The notes below the pieces were generated by a model that worked only from the letters and a program-made list of their open reading frames with translations, was not told the origin of the DNA and made no database searches. A stretch of 64,000 bases of DNA from Thiohalocapsa sp. GTDB lineage: Bacteria; Pseudomonadota; Gammaproteobacteria; Chromatiales; Chromatiaceae. Position numbers and translations under genes: made by a program. How positions within the stretch are numbered: the first letter of the stretch is position 1; each line of letters opens with the position of its first letter. Where the stretch lies: positions 40,558 through 104,557 of the forward strand of contig JANQFX010000049.1 of NCBI GenBank assembly GCA_028277725.1, read 5' to 3'. This document shows positions 56,126-64,000 of this stretch, piece by piece.

Positions 56126-58387
56126 TCAGCGATTGGCCGAAAGCTCAGGGGTATCGGCGGGAGGGATGTCGGCGAAGTCCTCCTGCACCTCGTCGACGAT
56201 GTCCATGGACGAGAGCTCCTCGACGCGCTCGGGCGGGTAGCCGAGGGCGGCGTAGTCGAGGATGCCGTCGGGGCTGTGGCAGTCCTTGCAGGTGTGGCCC
56301 TGGCGCTGGATGCCGTGGTTGACCATGAGGGTGCCCATCTGGCGCATCCAGTTGGCCTCGACGTCGGGCATGCTGCCGTCGGCGGCGATGGGGTACTGGG
56401 TCTTCCAGCCGCCCTCGACGCCGAAATAGGCCATGAACTCGTCCATCATGTACAGCTTGAAGGGCTCCTGGTACATGCGTTTGACGATCTCGTCCTGGAT
56501 CGCGACCTTGACGGACTGCAGCGAGTCACCGGTCTGGTAATACACGTTGTAGTCGAAGGGCAGGATCATGGCGCCGAAGGGCCCCTGGTTGACCATGTCC
56601 TCGTACATCATGGCGTTGAAGCGTTTGAACGGGTAGATCTTGCTCTCGCCGTCGGCCATGGCCTGCTTGAGGTTCTTGTCGATCATCTCCCGGCGCTTGG
56701 CGAGCATCTCGGGCGAGAGCTGCGACAGGGGCTGTGTCGCGGCCTTGACATAGGCGTCGACGTCGATGCTCGGGTAGATTGCTTGAAGCTCCTCGGCCTT
56801 GGCGCGGACAGCGGCGATGACCTCGGGCTCGGTGATCTCGGCGATCTGGTGCATCAGCGGGTCGTAGCTGCCGTCGCCCTCGGGGTTGTCGCCTAGGGCG
56901 TTGGCGAGGAAGGTGCCGTTGCCGTTGAACCAGAGGTAGATCAGGCCTTCACCGGGCTTGCCGGAGCGGTAGACGTCGGTGAAGACCCATAGGCCCTCCT
57001 CCTCGTCCCAGGTGGGGTGCACCCAGTCGCGCAGGACGACATTGGTGTCCTCGAGCGCGGGGATGTGGCAGGTCTCGCAGGCGATGCGGGCGATGTGGCC
57101 GTTGAGCAGGGCGCGATGCTCGGAGGCGTTGTGCGGCGCCTCGCTGTGGCAGCCCTCGCAGGTGACCTCGCGATCCGGGAGGTCGTTGGCGACCAGGTCG
57201 ACGCCCTTGGTGCCGCGCGGGATCTTGTGCCCCTGGGGCACGTGGCAGTCGGTGCACTGGATGCCGGCCGCGGCGTGGGCGTCGCTCTCGGGGCTGAAGG
57301 GGTTCCCACGCTTGGCGCCGGTGTGCAGGATGCGCTGGTGCTTGTCGCCCAGGCTCTTGGCGGCGACGTTATTGACGTAGGCATCGCCACCCATGTTGTG
57401 CTGGTGGCAGTTGAGGCAGGTCTCCTTGCGGGTCTGTCCCACGCTCAGGGCCGCGCGCATGCTGCGGTCCTGGTTCCAGCGCTTGCCGTGCTCGTCCTCG
57501 ATGACGTAGCGCTGGTTCATGTCGTACTCGGCGGCATGGCAGATCAGGCAGTCGATGCCCTGCTTGGCCGTCTCGGGCACGTCGCCGACGGGCATCATCT
57601 TTTCGGTGGCCGGGTGGTAGTTGCCGCCGATGTGGCACTGGCCGCAGCCCTCGCTGCGCAGCACCACCTGGTCCTCCGGCAGCGCGGCGACGTCGTCGAC
57701 GGCCGCGGAGTGCGGCGCGCTCTTGACCAGCCTGGCCCAGCCGGTCCAGGAGAAGCTGCCGGGGATGCCGCAGGCGCGGTTGATCTTGCCGACGGGAATG
57801 GGCCGACTGCCCTCGGCGTTCACGCGGCGGCCGTCGTAGCCGAAGGTGGAAAAGGCGCCGCCCTCGGCGCTCTGGAACTTGAAGTGCACCGAGTTGACGA
57901 TGTCGTCCAGCGTGCCGACCGTCTTCAGGCTGCCGTCGGCGTGCTCCACCTGCATGGTCTCGTGGCAGGCGAGGCAGGTGGAAGGGCCTTCGTAACGGCG
58001 GATGCCCGCGTCGCGGAAATACTTGATGTGGCTGTACTCGACGCCCTGCATGTAGGAGGGCGTGTTCATCAGGATCTCGACCTTGAGGTCGCGTGCGAAG
58101 CGGTCCTCGTCCTCGGTGACCGCGGCCTCGGCCTTGTCCCGCCGGGCGGACTCGGTGAGTTCCAGCGCGAGTTGCTCGAACTCGGCATCGGACAGGGTCT
58201 GGCTGCTCGCGTAGCTCAGCGGCGCGTTGGTGACGCCGGTGTAGGCGTCGAAGACCAGCGGATAGACCAGCTTGTAGAGCAGGAACAACAGCACCGCGAC
58301 GGCGAACAGGATCACCGCGATGCGGCCTGGGTCGAAGCGTCTGGGTCGTGCCGGGCCTGTGGCTGGAGCTCCGGTGGGGGTGTTCAT
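56126..58387 (-). CDS. Membrane-anchored octaheme c-type cytochrome
   Basis: The 753-residue protein has an N-terminal membrane helix (IAVILFAVAVLLFLLYKLVYPLVF) and eight CxxCH heme sites: CLACH, CGQCH, CLICH, CLNCH, CTDCH, CEGCH, CETCH, CKDCH. Residues 520-720 are heme-poor and helical, with KVAIQDEIVKRMYQEPF. The arrangement recalls the octaheme cytochrome family related to hydroxylamine oxidoreductase and tetrathionate reductase, but I cannot name the substrate. It is followed upstream by cytochrome b561 and heptaheme genes on the same strand, suggesting an envelope electron-transfer complex. Confidence 0.85.
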   Translation of the reverse strand: MNTPTGAPATGPARPRRFDPGRIAVILFAVAVLLFLLYKLVYPLVFDAYTGVTNAPLSYASSQTLSDAEFEQLALELTESARRDKAEAAVTEDEDRFARDLKVEILMNTPSYMQGVEYSHIKYFRDAGIRRYEGPSTCLACHETMQVEHADGSLKTVGTLDDIVNSVHFKFQSAEGGAFSTFGYDGRRVNAEGSRPIPVGKINRACGIPGSFSWTGWARLVKSAPHSAAVDDVAALPEDQVVLRSEGCGQCHIGGNYHPATEKMMPVGDVPETAKQGIDCLICHAAEYDMNQRYVIEDEHGKRWNQDRSMRAALSVGQTRKETCLNCHQHNMGGDAYVNNVAAKSLGDKHQRILHTGAKRGNPFSPESDAHAAAGIQCTDCHVPQGHKIPRGTKGVDLVANDLPDREVTCEGCHSEAPHNASEHRALLNGHIARIACETCHIPALEDTNVVLRDWVHPTWDEEEGLWVFTDVYRSGKPGEGLIYLWFNGNGTFLANALGDNPEGDGSYDPLMHQIAEITEPEVIAAVRAKAEELQAIYPSIDVDAYVKAATQPLSQLSPEMLAKRREMIDKNLKQAMADGESKIYPFKRFNAMMYEDMVNQGPFGAMILPFDYNVYYQTGDSLQSVKVAIQDEIVKRMYQEPFKLYMMDEFMAYFGVEGGWKTQYPIAADGSMPDVEANWMRQMGTLMVNHGIQRQGHTCKDCHSPDGILDYAALGYPPERVEELSSMDIVDEVQEDFADIPPADTPELSANR

Positions 58388-58574
58388 GGTCTCGTGCTCG
58401 CGTTCAGGTGCGGGATCTGATAACCGCTGGGATATCGGCTGAGGGCTGGGTGTCGGTGCACTGGGGGCGAAGCGTCGGGGTGAATCGCCGACGGCGGTCG
58501 CCGCGGTGGTCCTCCGTGCACCCCTACCGGATTCGACCGGCCGCTTTGCCCGGAGTTGCGGCGCCCACCGGTGG

Positions 58575-59219
58575 TCACCCCGACCCGGTGGCGGAGCCGC
58601 CGGTCGCGTCCCCGCCCTCGCGGTGCCAGCCCGTGATCATGGCCTTGAGGTTCGTCGTCGGCGTCTCGCCGGTGGTGATGATGTACAGGTGCACCACGAT
58701 GAACAGCAGCATCATCCAGGCAAGCAGCAAATGTGCCATGGCGACCACCCAAATGCTGCCGATGCCGAACAGAGTCTCCGGCAACTCCGCCGAAAACAGG
58801 AACGCCCAACCGCTGAGGATCAGCAAGGGCATCAGGCCGTACATGACGCCGACGTAGCTCAGGGTCTGCAGGGCGTTGAGCTTGTGGTCGGCACTGACGT
58901 GGAAGGGGTGCGGCTCGTCCACGAAGATGCCGTAGACGTAGTAGCGCACCTGCCGAACCAGGTCCATCGGCAGGGTGCGGAAGTTGATCAGATAGTGCTT
59001 GCCGTTGCCGCCGATGACGTTTCCCACCAGAAAGGCGAGCCAGGACAGCGTCAGCAGGATGCCGCTGACGTTGTGCGTCGGCACGGCGACGTCGAACGGG
59101 ATCAACCAGCCCAACGAAAAGTGCATGCTGATGCCGGTGGCCAGCAGCGCGAAGAACAGCAGCGCATTCAGCCAATGCCAAAGGCGCAGCCAGACGGGAT
59201 AGAGATAGAGCTCGCTCAT
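58575..59219 (-). CDS. Cytochrome b561-type membrane subunit
   Basis: The real start is ATG 59219 (MSELYLYPVWLRLWHWLNALLFFALLATG), overlapping the heptaheme stop codon in ATGA; the track's 338-residue version includes a spurious N-terminus. The 214-residue protein has four to five transmembrane helices with paired His residues (RLWHWLNA, DVAVPTHNVSG, VAMAHLLLAW, FIVVHLYI) fitting diheme b-type coordination. It would pass electrons between the quinone pool and the multiheme cytochromes on either side. The next gene, the octaheme cytochrome, starts 187 bp downstream. Confidence 0.88.
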   Translation of the reverse strand: MSELYLYPVWLRLWHWLNALLFFALLATGISMHFSLGWLIPFDVAVPTHNVSGILLTLSWLAFLVGNVIGGNGKHYLINFRTLPMDLVRQVRYYVYGIFVDEPHPFHVSADHKLNALQTLSYVGVMYGLMPLLILSGWAFLFSAELPETLFGIGSIWVVAMAHLLLAWMMLLFIVVHLYIITTGETPTTNLKAMITGWHREGGDATGGSATGSG

Positions 59220-60269
59220 TGGGATGCTCGCTTGCGCTTGTGGGCCAAGTAGCGGCCGACGCCATGGGCGGCGACGCCGAGGATCATGAGTCCGACCACG
59301 GCGAGCCCGATGCGGTCGATGGTGGGGCTGCGGCTCATGCCGATGATGTAGGCGTCGTTGTAGACGGCGTGCGCCAAGAAGCCCTGCTGTTCGCGTTCCT
59401 CGCCGGCACGATGCACATAGAGCTGCGACAACAACTCGCCGCCCTGGCTGTGGCACTCGACGCAGTTCTGGTTGCTCTCGGCGGCGCCCAACAACTGGTG
59501 GGACGGCGCATACAGGTGGCGGCCTTCCAACGGCGTGTGGCAATCCAGGCAACGCACGGCGCCCCAGTGCTGCCTCGGGCGCGGCAGCCACTCATGCCCC
59601 TTCGGCACCGGCGCATCGAGCTCCGTGTGGCAATCCAGGCACAGCTGATTGTTGGCCGCGACCACCTCCGGCACCGGCGTATCGTCCGGCAGCGGCCGGA
59701 AACTGTGCGGGTTGTGACAGGAGAAGCAGCTGAACGCCGCGCCGCTCTCGGGCTTGGCCTCCAGGGCGTGCACGCTGTGCTGGTACTGGATATCGAAGCC
59801 GGCGAGATCCGGTGGGCTGACGTCCGCGTCGCCCTGGTGCTCTTCATGGCAACCGACACAGGTGAGGCCCTCGTCGGCGCTGCTCGTGCGATGTGGGTAG
59901 TGCCTGTAGCCGCGGGCGTGGCACTCGCTGCAGGCGAGATCGTGATGCACCGAGTGCTCGTAGGCGTCCCGGTCGATGGACAGGTCCACGATCTGCCGCG
60001 TCTCCGAGTCGCGGTAGGCCATGGTCTCCATCCAGTGGCAACGCATGCACTCCGCGCTATCGCCCTTGGTGAGACCGGAGCCGCCCGCATCACCATGGGG
60101 CGCGACCTGCTGGGGTTGCGCACCGACCACCGCGCCGGGTAGACCGATGAACAGGAGCAACACGAGGTGCACCAGGGCAAGCGACTTGGTCGGTGTCGGT
60201 GGTGACGCACCGGCGTTCGGGGCAGGGGGGCCGCCGGCGCGGCTGAGGGGGTTCGACATGCCGTTCATC
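59216..60269 (-). CDS. Heptaheme c-type cytochrome with C-terminal membrane anchor
   Basis: From ATG 60269 (MNGMSNPLSRAGG) the product is about 350 residues, with an N-terminal signal segment (LALVHLVLLLFIGLPGAVVGA) and a C-terminal helix (IGLAVVGLMILGVAAHGVGRYL). Seven heme sites are visible: CMRCH, CSECH, CVGCH, CFSCH, CLDCH twice and CVECH. The first ATG choice is uncertain (60260 is also possible); the longer track ORF contains unlikely Arg/Pro sequence. Its stop overlaps the b561 start, so the pair is translationally coupled. The substrate is unknown. Confidence 0.85.
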
Positions 60270-60597
60270 TGCGTCTCGTTGGCTTCGCGGACATCTTGCG
60301 TTTGGAGACGGGGCCGCGCCCGCGGCCTGTTTGGGTTGGTTGCAACAACAGGATCGACGGAGGCCGCAACGCCCCGGACGGGCGCCTCGACCCTTGGTTC
60401 GCGCTCCACGGGTCAAGCTACGCGGCAACGCGGTTCGCGTTAATGACTTGCCGCAATGGTGCCGCCGGAAGCGGGACTTGATTGCCCTGAAGGAACCGAG
60501 AGAGCGTGTCGGCGTTGCCCGACGCCGGGAGCGGCGTTGACCGGGAGGTCGACACGCAGGTCGAAGGCTACCCATTTGAAACGTCACACCTCGAACT
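60270..60597. other. Upstream region of the cytochrome cluster
   Basis: The 328-bp gap lies between the starting end of the heptaheme gene and the 3' end of pssA on the same strand. It probably holds the cytochrome promoter. I see an imperfect GGCCGCGCCCGCGGCC inverted repeat but no clear hexamers. Confidence 0.35.
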
Positions 60598-61395
60598 TCA
60601 GACTTTCCCGACCTCGCTCTCCCGCCGCCGCCGAACGCGCCGCCGCCGGCGTTGCACCAAGGTCAACGCGGGGCCGGACAGGGCGTAGCCGATGAACATG
60701 AGGAAGAGCACGATCGGCGGGTCCAGCACCACGAGTGCGAAGCCCAGCATCACCGCCACCAGCGCGACGAAGGGGACGCGTCCGTACAATTCCAGCATCT
60801 TGAAGCTGTGATAGCGGAAGTTGCTGACCATCAGCAGCCCGGCGCCCGCGGTGAACAGCGCGATCAGCAGACCGACGTCACCGCCGGCGATGCCGTTGTC
60901 CACACCGATCCAGACCGAGCCGGCGATGATGGCCGCCGCCGACGGGCTGGGCAGGCCCTGGAAGTAGCGTTTGTCGGCGATGCCGATCTGGGTATTGAAC
61001 CGCGCCAGGCGCAGCGCCGCACCCGCGGTGTAGACGAAGGCCGCGAGCCAGCCGAGTTTGCCCAGATCCGTCAACGCCCACTGGTAGGCCACCAATGCCG
61101 GCGCGACACCGAAGGCGACCATGTCCGACAGGCTGTCGAACTCGGCGCCGAAGTCGGTCTGGGTGTTGGTCATGCGAGCGATGCGCCCGTCGAAACCATC
61201 GAGGATCATCGCCGCGAAGATGGCCAGCGCGGCCGCCTCGAAACGCCCGGCGTTGGCCGAGAGCACGGCATAGAAGCCCGCGAACAGGGCCGCCGTGGTG
61301 ACCAGGTTGGGCAACAGATAGATGCCGCGCGGGCGCCCGGGGTGCTTCGGGGCTTGACTCGGGCTCGGTTCTGACTGATCCGCTGGGCTGTACAT
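60598..61395 (-). CDS. pssA: CDP-diacylglycerol--serine O-phosphatidyltransferase
   Basis: The 265-residue multi-pass protein has the CDP-alcohol phosphatidyltransferase signature in LDGFDGRIARMTNTQTDFGAEFDSLSDMV, with all Asp residues in place. It makes phosphatidylserine, the precursor of phosphatidylethanolamine, in the inner membrane. Helices such as LVTTAALFAGFYAVLSANAG and VALVAVMLGFALVVL match the PssA subclass II form. It is transcribed divergently from hoxE. Confidence 0.92.
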   Translation of the reverse strand: MYSPADQSEPSPSQAPKHPGRPRGIYLLPNLVTTAALFAGFYAVLSANAGRFEAAALAIFAAMILDGFDGRIARMTNTQTDFGAEFDSLSDMVAFGVAPALVAYQWALTDLGKLGWLAAFVYTAGAALRLARFNTQIGIADKRYFQGLPSPSAAAIIAGSVWIGVDNGIAGGDVGLLIALFTAGAGLLMVSNFRYHSFKMLELYGRVPFVALVAVMLGFALVVLDPPIVLFLMFIGYALSGPALTLVQRRRRRVRRRRESEVGKV

Positions 61396-61584
61396 CGGTC
61401 CTCAAGGGTGCGGGGCAAGGCTGCGGGTAGCGGGTGGGCGCAGGGTACCAGCGGCGGCGGTTGGCGGCTCGGCGTCTCTCGGCCGAAGTATAGTCCCAAC
61501 CTCGGCGCCGCCGCCTGGGACGGCCGCCCAATGACTCGCCTTGCATGGGGTTTTCGCCTGCCGCAAGATCACGAAATCTTCGCT

Positions 61585-61612
61585 TTGACTTCTCGGCCCA
61601 GCACGCTTTAAT
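61585..61612 (+). promoter_or_regulatory. Probable sigma70 promoter of hoxEF
   Basis: TTGACT (61585-61590) and TTTAAT (61607-61612) match the -35 and -10 consensus at five of six positions each, with 16-bp spacing. It lies 130 bp before the hoxE start in a 346-bp divergent gap shared with pssA. Confidence 0.6.
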
Positions 61613-61741
61613 TGGGGCCAGCGTGACGGGCCGAGGACAAGGGCCGCACCGACCCGGTCCAGCACCGACCTTCGCCAATCCATCCTGGCACCGGTGCAAT
61701 CAGCGCCAGCCCACCCAGTGCCAGCCCAGGAGGCCAGCCGT

Positions 61742-62236
61742 ATGCAGCGAACGCGACCGGACCTGCCCAGCAGCGACAAACGTTGGAAGCTGGTCAACGC
61801 CACCATGCGCCGCAACGGCTATGCCGGCCACGCGCTCATCGAGGCACTGCACAGCGTGCAGGATGCCTTCGGCTACCTCGACGAGGTAGCCATGACCTTC
61901 GTCGCCGACTCCCTCGACCTGCCGCTGAGCAAGGTCTACGGCGTCGCGACCTTCTACCACCTGTTCATGCTCAAGCCCCAGGGCCGTCACGCCTGCGTGG
62001 TGTGCACCGGCACGGCCTGTTACATCAAAGGGGCCGGCGCACTCATCGAGGGCATCGAGCAGCGCTTCGGCGCCGCGCCCGGCGAGACCACCGCGGACAA
62101 GTCCCTATCCGTGCTCACCGCACGCTGCGTCGGTGCCTGCGGCCTGGCGCCCGCGGTGGTGCTGGACGGCAACGTCATCGGCAAACAGGCCACCGAACAG
62201 CTCATCGACCGCATCGAACAGGAGATTGCCGAATGA
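61742..62236 (+). CDS. hoxE: HoxE, diaphorase [2Fe-2S] subunit of bidirectional NAD-linked hydrogenase
   Basis: The 164-residue thioredoxin-like [2Fe-2S] protein has [33 protein letters not shown] and [21 protein letters not shown], the four cluster cysteines. ATG 61742 has GGAGG 8 nt upstream, preferred to 61694. Homologous to NuoE; HoxE is favoured because it is coupled to a HoxF-like protein with an extra N-terminal Fe-S domain and no other nuo genes are present. It transfers electrons between hydrogenase and NAD(P)H. Confidence 0.87.
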   Translation: MQRTRPDLPSSDKRWKLVNATMRRNGYAGHALIEALHSVQDAFGYLDEVAMTFVADSLDLPLSKVYGVATFYHLFMLKPQGRHACVVCTGTACYIKGAGALIEGIEQRFGAAPGETTADKSLSVLTARCVGACGLAPAVVLDGNVIGKQATEQLIDRIEQEIAE

Positions 62237-63864
62237 ACCTCGACGATCTCGAAGAGCTCGCCGGCAAGTTCCGCGCCGAGACCGCGGACGCCGAGACCGA
62301 GGTCCGCGTCTGCATGGCCGCAAGCTGCCAGTCCTCCGGCGCGGAGCCGGTGATCAAGGGGCTGACCGACGCCTGCGCCGCCGCCGACCCCACCGGAGAC
62401 AGCAAAGGCAGCGCCTGTAAGGTGAAGGCCGTCGGCTGCATGGGACTCTGCTCCGCCGGGCCGCTGGTCGCGGTGGCGGCCCCGACGGCCGGGCTCGACG
62501 AGGCTGTGATCTACCGTGACGTCACCGCCGACGACGCCGCCGACATCATGCAGGGCGCGGCGCCCGGCGGCACGCCGGTGGAGCGTCTGCGCATCCCGAG
62601 CGACATGCCCTTCTTCGCGCGCCAGCACAAGATCGTGCTGGAGAACGCCGGTGTCGTCGACCCCGACAGCTTCAGGGGCTATGTGGCCATCGGCGGCTAC
62701 GCGGCCATGGTGCGCGCGCTGAGCGAGATGACGCCGCAGGAGGTCATCGCGGAGGTCACCGCCAGCGGCCTGCGCGGACGCGGCGGCGGCGGATACCCAA
62801 CCGGGCTCAAGTGGTCGACGGTGGCAAAGATGCCGTCGACCCAGAAGTACGTGATCTGCAACGCCGATGAGGGTGACCCCGGCGCCTTCATGGACCGCGC
62901 CATCCTGGAATCGGACCCGCACCGCGTGCTGGAAGGCATGGCCATCGCCGCCTACGCCATCGGCGCGAGCAAGGGGTACGTCTACGTCCGCGCCGAGTAC
63001 CCATTGGCCGTGGAGCGGCTCAAGACTGCCATCCGCAAGGCCAAGCGCCAGGGCTTCCTCGGCCACAGCGTCTGCGAGTCGCAGTTCAGCTTCGACGTCG
63101 AGATCCGCCTCGGCGCCGGCGCCTTCGTCTGCGGCGAGGAGACGGCGCTGATGGCTTCCATCGAGGGCGGCCGCGGACAGCCCCGCCCGCGCCCGCCCTA
63201 CCCCGCCGAATACGGGCTCTGGGGCCACCCGACGCTGATCAACAACGTCGAGACCTACGCCAACATCGCCCCCATCGTCGACAACGGCGGGAGCTGGTTC
63301 GCGGGCGTCGGCACGGACAAATCCAAGGGCACCAAGGTCTTCGCCCTGGCGGGCACCATCGTCAACACCGGCCTCATCGAGGTCGACATGGGCACCAGCC
63401 TGCGCGACATCATTTTCGAGATCGGCGGCGGCATCCCGGACGGCAAGGGCTTCAAGGCGGTGCAGACCGGCGGCCCGTCCGGCGGCTGCGTGCCGGCGGA
63501 GCACCTGGACATCCCGGTCGACTACGACAGCCTGAAGACGCTCGGCACCATGATGGGCTCCGGCGGCATGATCGTCATGGACGAGACCAGCAACATGGTC
63601 GATGTGGCCCGCTTTTTCATGGAGTTCTGTATGGACGAGTCCTGCGGCAAGTGCGTGCCCTGCCGCACCGGCACCCAGCAGATGCACGGCCTGCTCGACC
63701 GGATCGCCAAGGCCGAGGCGAGCCGCGCCGATCTGGAACTCCTGGAAGAACTCTGCGAGGTGGTGCAAGCCACCAGCCTCTGCGGTCTGGGCCAGACCGC
63801 GCCCAATCCGGTGATGTCGACCTTGCGCTACTTCCGCAATGAGTACGAGGAGAAGCTGGGATGA
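62233..63864 (+). CDS. hoxF: HoxF, NAD(P)H-binding diaphorase subunit
   Basis: The 543-residue protein starts at ATG 62233, overlapping the hoxE stop (ATGA). Residues 20-110 are an extra [2Fe-2S] domain ([25 protein letters not shown]), absent from NuoF. Then come the NADH site [19 protein letters not shown] site [37 protein letters not shown], and the 4Fe-4S ligands [14 protein letters not shown] with the distal C in TSLCGLGQ. It is thus HoxF-like rather than NuoF. hoxU/Y/H would be expected downstream, but no gene start is visible in the remaining 136 bp. Confidence 0.9.
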   Translation: MNLDDLEELAGKFRAETADAETEVRVCMAASCQSSGAEPVIKGLTDACAAADPTGDSKGSACKVKAVGCMGLCSAGPLVAVAAPTAGLDEAVIYRDVTADDAADIMQGAAPGGTPVERLRIPSDMPFFARQHKIVLENAGVVDPDSFRGYVAIGGYAAMVRALSEMTPQEVIAEVTASGLRGRGGGGYPTGLKWSTVAKMPSTQKYVICNADEGDPGAFMDRAILESDPHRVLEGMAIAAYAIGASKGYVYVRAEYPLAVERLKTAIRKAKRQGFLGHSVCESQFSFDVEIRLGAGAFVCGEETALMASIEGGRGQPRPRPPYPAEYGLWGHPTLINNVETYANIAPIVDNGGSWFAGVGTDKSKGTKVFALAGTIVNTGLIEVDMGTSLRDIIFEIGGGIPDGKGFKAVQTGGPSGGCVPAEHLDIPVDYDSLKTLGTMMGSGGMIVMDETSNMVDVARFFMEFCMDESCGKCVPCRTGTQQMHGLLDRIAKAEASRADLELLEELCEVVQATSLCGLGQTAPNPVMSTLRYFRNEYEEKLG

Positions 63865-63869
63865 CAGCC

Positions 63870-63886
63870 GGTCCGCATGGCGGACC
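63870..63886 (+). terminator. Hairpin just after hoxF
   Basis: GGTCCGC-ATG-GCGGACC forms a perfect 7-bp stem starting 6 bp past the hoxF stop, without a T-tract. It may attenuate read-through toward genes beyond the window. The rest of the sequence to 64000 shows no gene. Confidence 0.45.
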
Positions 63887-64000
63887 CCAACGGCCTAGGT
63901 TCTCGTAGATACTCTGTTCGCGCGCAAGTCCAAAGTGCCTCCAATCCATCGATTTGCTTTATGGCTCGCGCCTTGCACCCCTCCCGTGTGGGGGAGTGGA

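Noticed and set aside
57017-58420. 467-codon + strand frame opposite the octaheme gene
   Set aside because: Shadow ORF; the opposite strand carries eight CxxCH sites and a membrane anchor.
62020-63768. 582-codon minus-strand frame opposite hoxF
   Set aside because: Shadow ORF rich in His, Ala and Gly; hoxF on the + strand has all cofactor motifs.
61742-63864. NuoE/NuoF of respiratory complex I
   Set aside because: The NuoF-like protein has an extra N-terminal [2Fe-2S] domain and 543 residues, and no other nuo gene is adjacent; HoxEF fits better.

Overview
The window is GC-rich, densely coded and lacks introns. Its housekeeping genes (rpoH with an RpoH box, rpe-gph-trpE, cysE/iscR, hrpA, sfsA, arfB) point to a gammaproteobacterium. 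The HoxEF diaphorase pair, two multiheme c-type cytochromes with a b561 partner, a rubrerythrin and a thioredoxin-like redox protein suggest a Chromatiales-like (purple-sulfur-bacterium-related) lineage. That assignment is inference from gene content, since no rRNA is present.

Layout. 1-5.97 kb: methyltransferase tail, trmO, rpe-gph-trpE and the heat-shock sigma factor rpoH. 6.3-12.4 kb: an unrecognised secreted protein, two tiny genes, a 237-bp MITE-like element, tag, a phosphohexomutase and an Ala/Pro-rich secreted protein with a duplicated motif. 12.5-19.2 kb: DUF302 protein, engB, moaC, an LpxL-type acyltransferase, a rhodanese, iscR without iscSUA, cysE, an MpaB-like oxygenase and a coiled-coil membrane protein. 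19.3-30.6 kb: hrpA, uspA, a TauD-like dioxygenase, pgi, rubrerythrin, cpdA, a second MITE copy, sfsA, acyP and a thioredoxin-like protein. 30.8-43.0 kb: nucleoside transporter, lytic transglycosylase, an unknown protein, a three-gene retropepsin / UUP1-type membrane protein / ATP-grasp ligase cluster, a giant coiled-coil DUF4407 protein, apbE, a HAD phosphatase and arfB.

43.1-54.0 kb is a complete type I CRISPR-Cas locus on the minus strand in the order cas6-cas3-cas8-cas7-cas5-[TA]-cas4/cas1-cas2-array. The gene set resembles the Dev/MYXAN-type systems (DevR-like Cas7, DevS-like Cas5, fused Cas4-Cas1). A Phd/PIN toxin-antitoxin pair sits inside the operon in the opposite orientation and separates interference from adaptation genes. 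The array has 21 repeats, and its cas2-proximal units are shifted by 2 nt in repeat register.

The most exciting signal is upstream of cas6: a single-spacer mini-CRISPR of two degenerate repeats flanking a 34-nt pseudo-spacer. One repeat keeps exactly the 22 nt that would become the crRNA 5' handle. The other keeps the hairpin but exchanges a GAAA for a TTCG tetraloop. This is the layout expected of a CRISPR-derived regulatory RNA (CreR/CreA-like) controlling the cas operon; the target is not proven here.

54.4-64 kb: an AAA-ATPase-like/PD-(D/E)XK protein, a structured inverted repeat, an octaheme cytochrome, a cytochrome b561-type protein and a heptaheme cytochrome that probably form an envelope electron-transfer unit, then pssA and hoxEF, which runs to the window edge.
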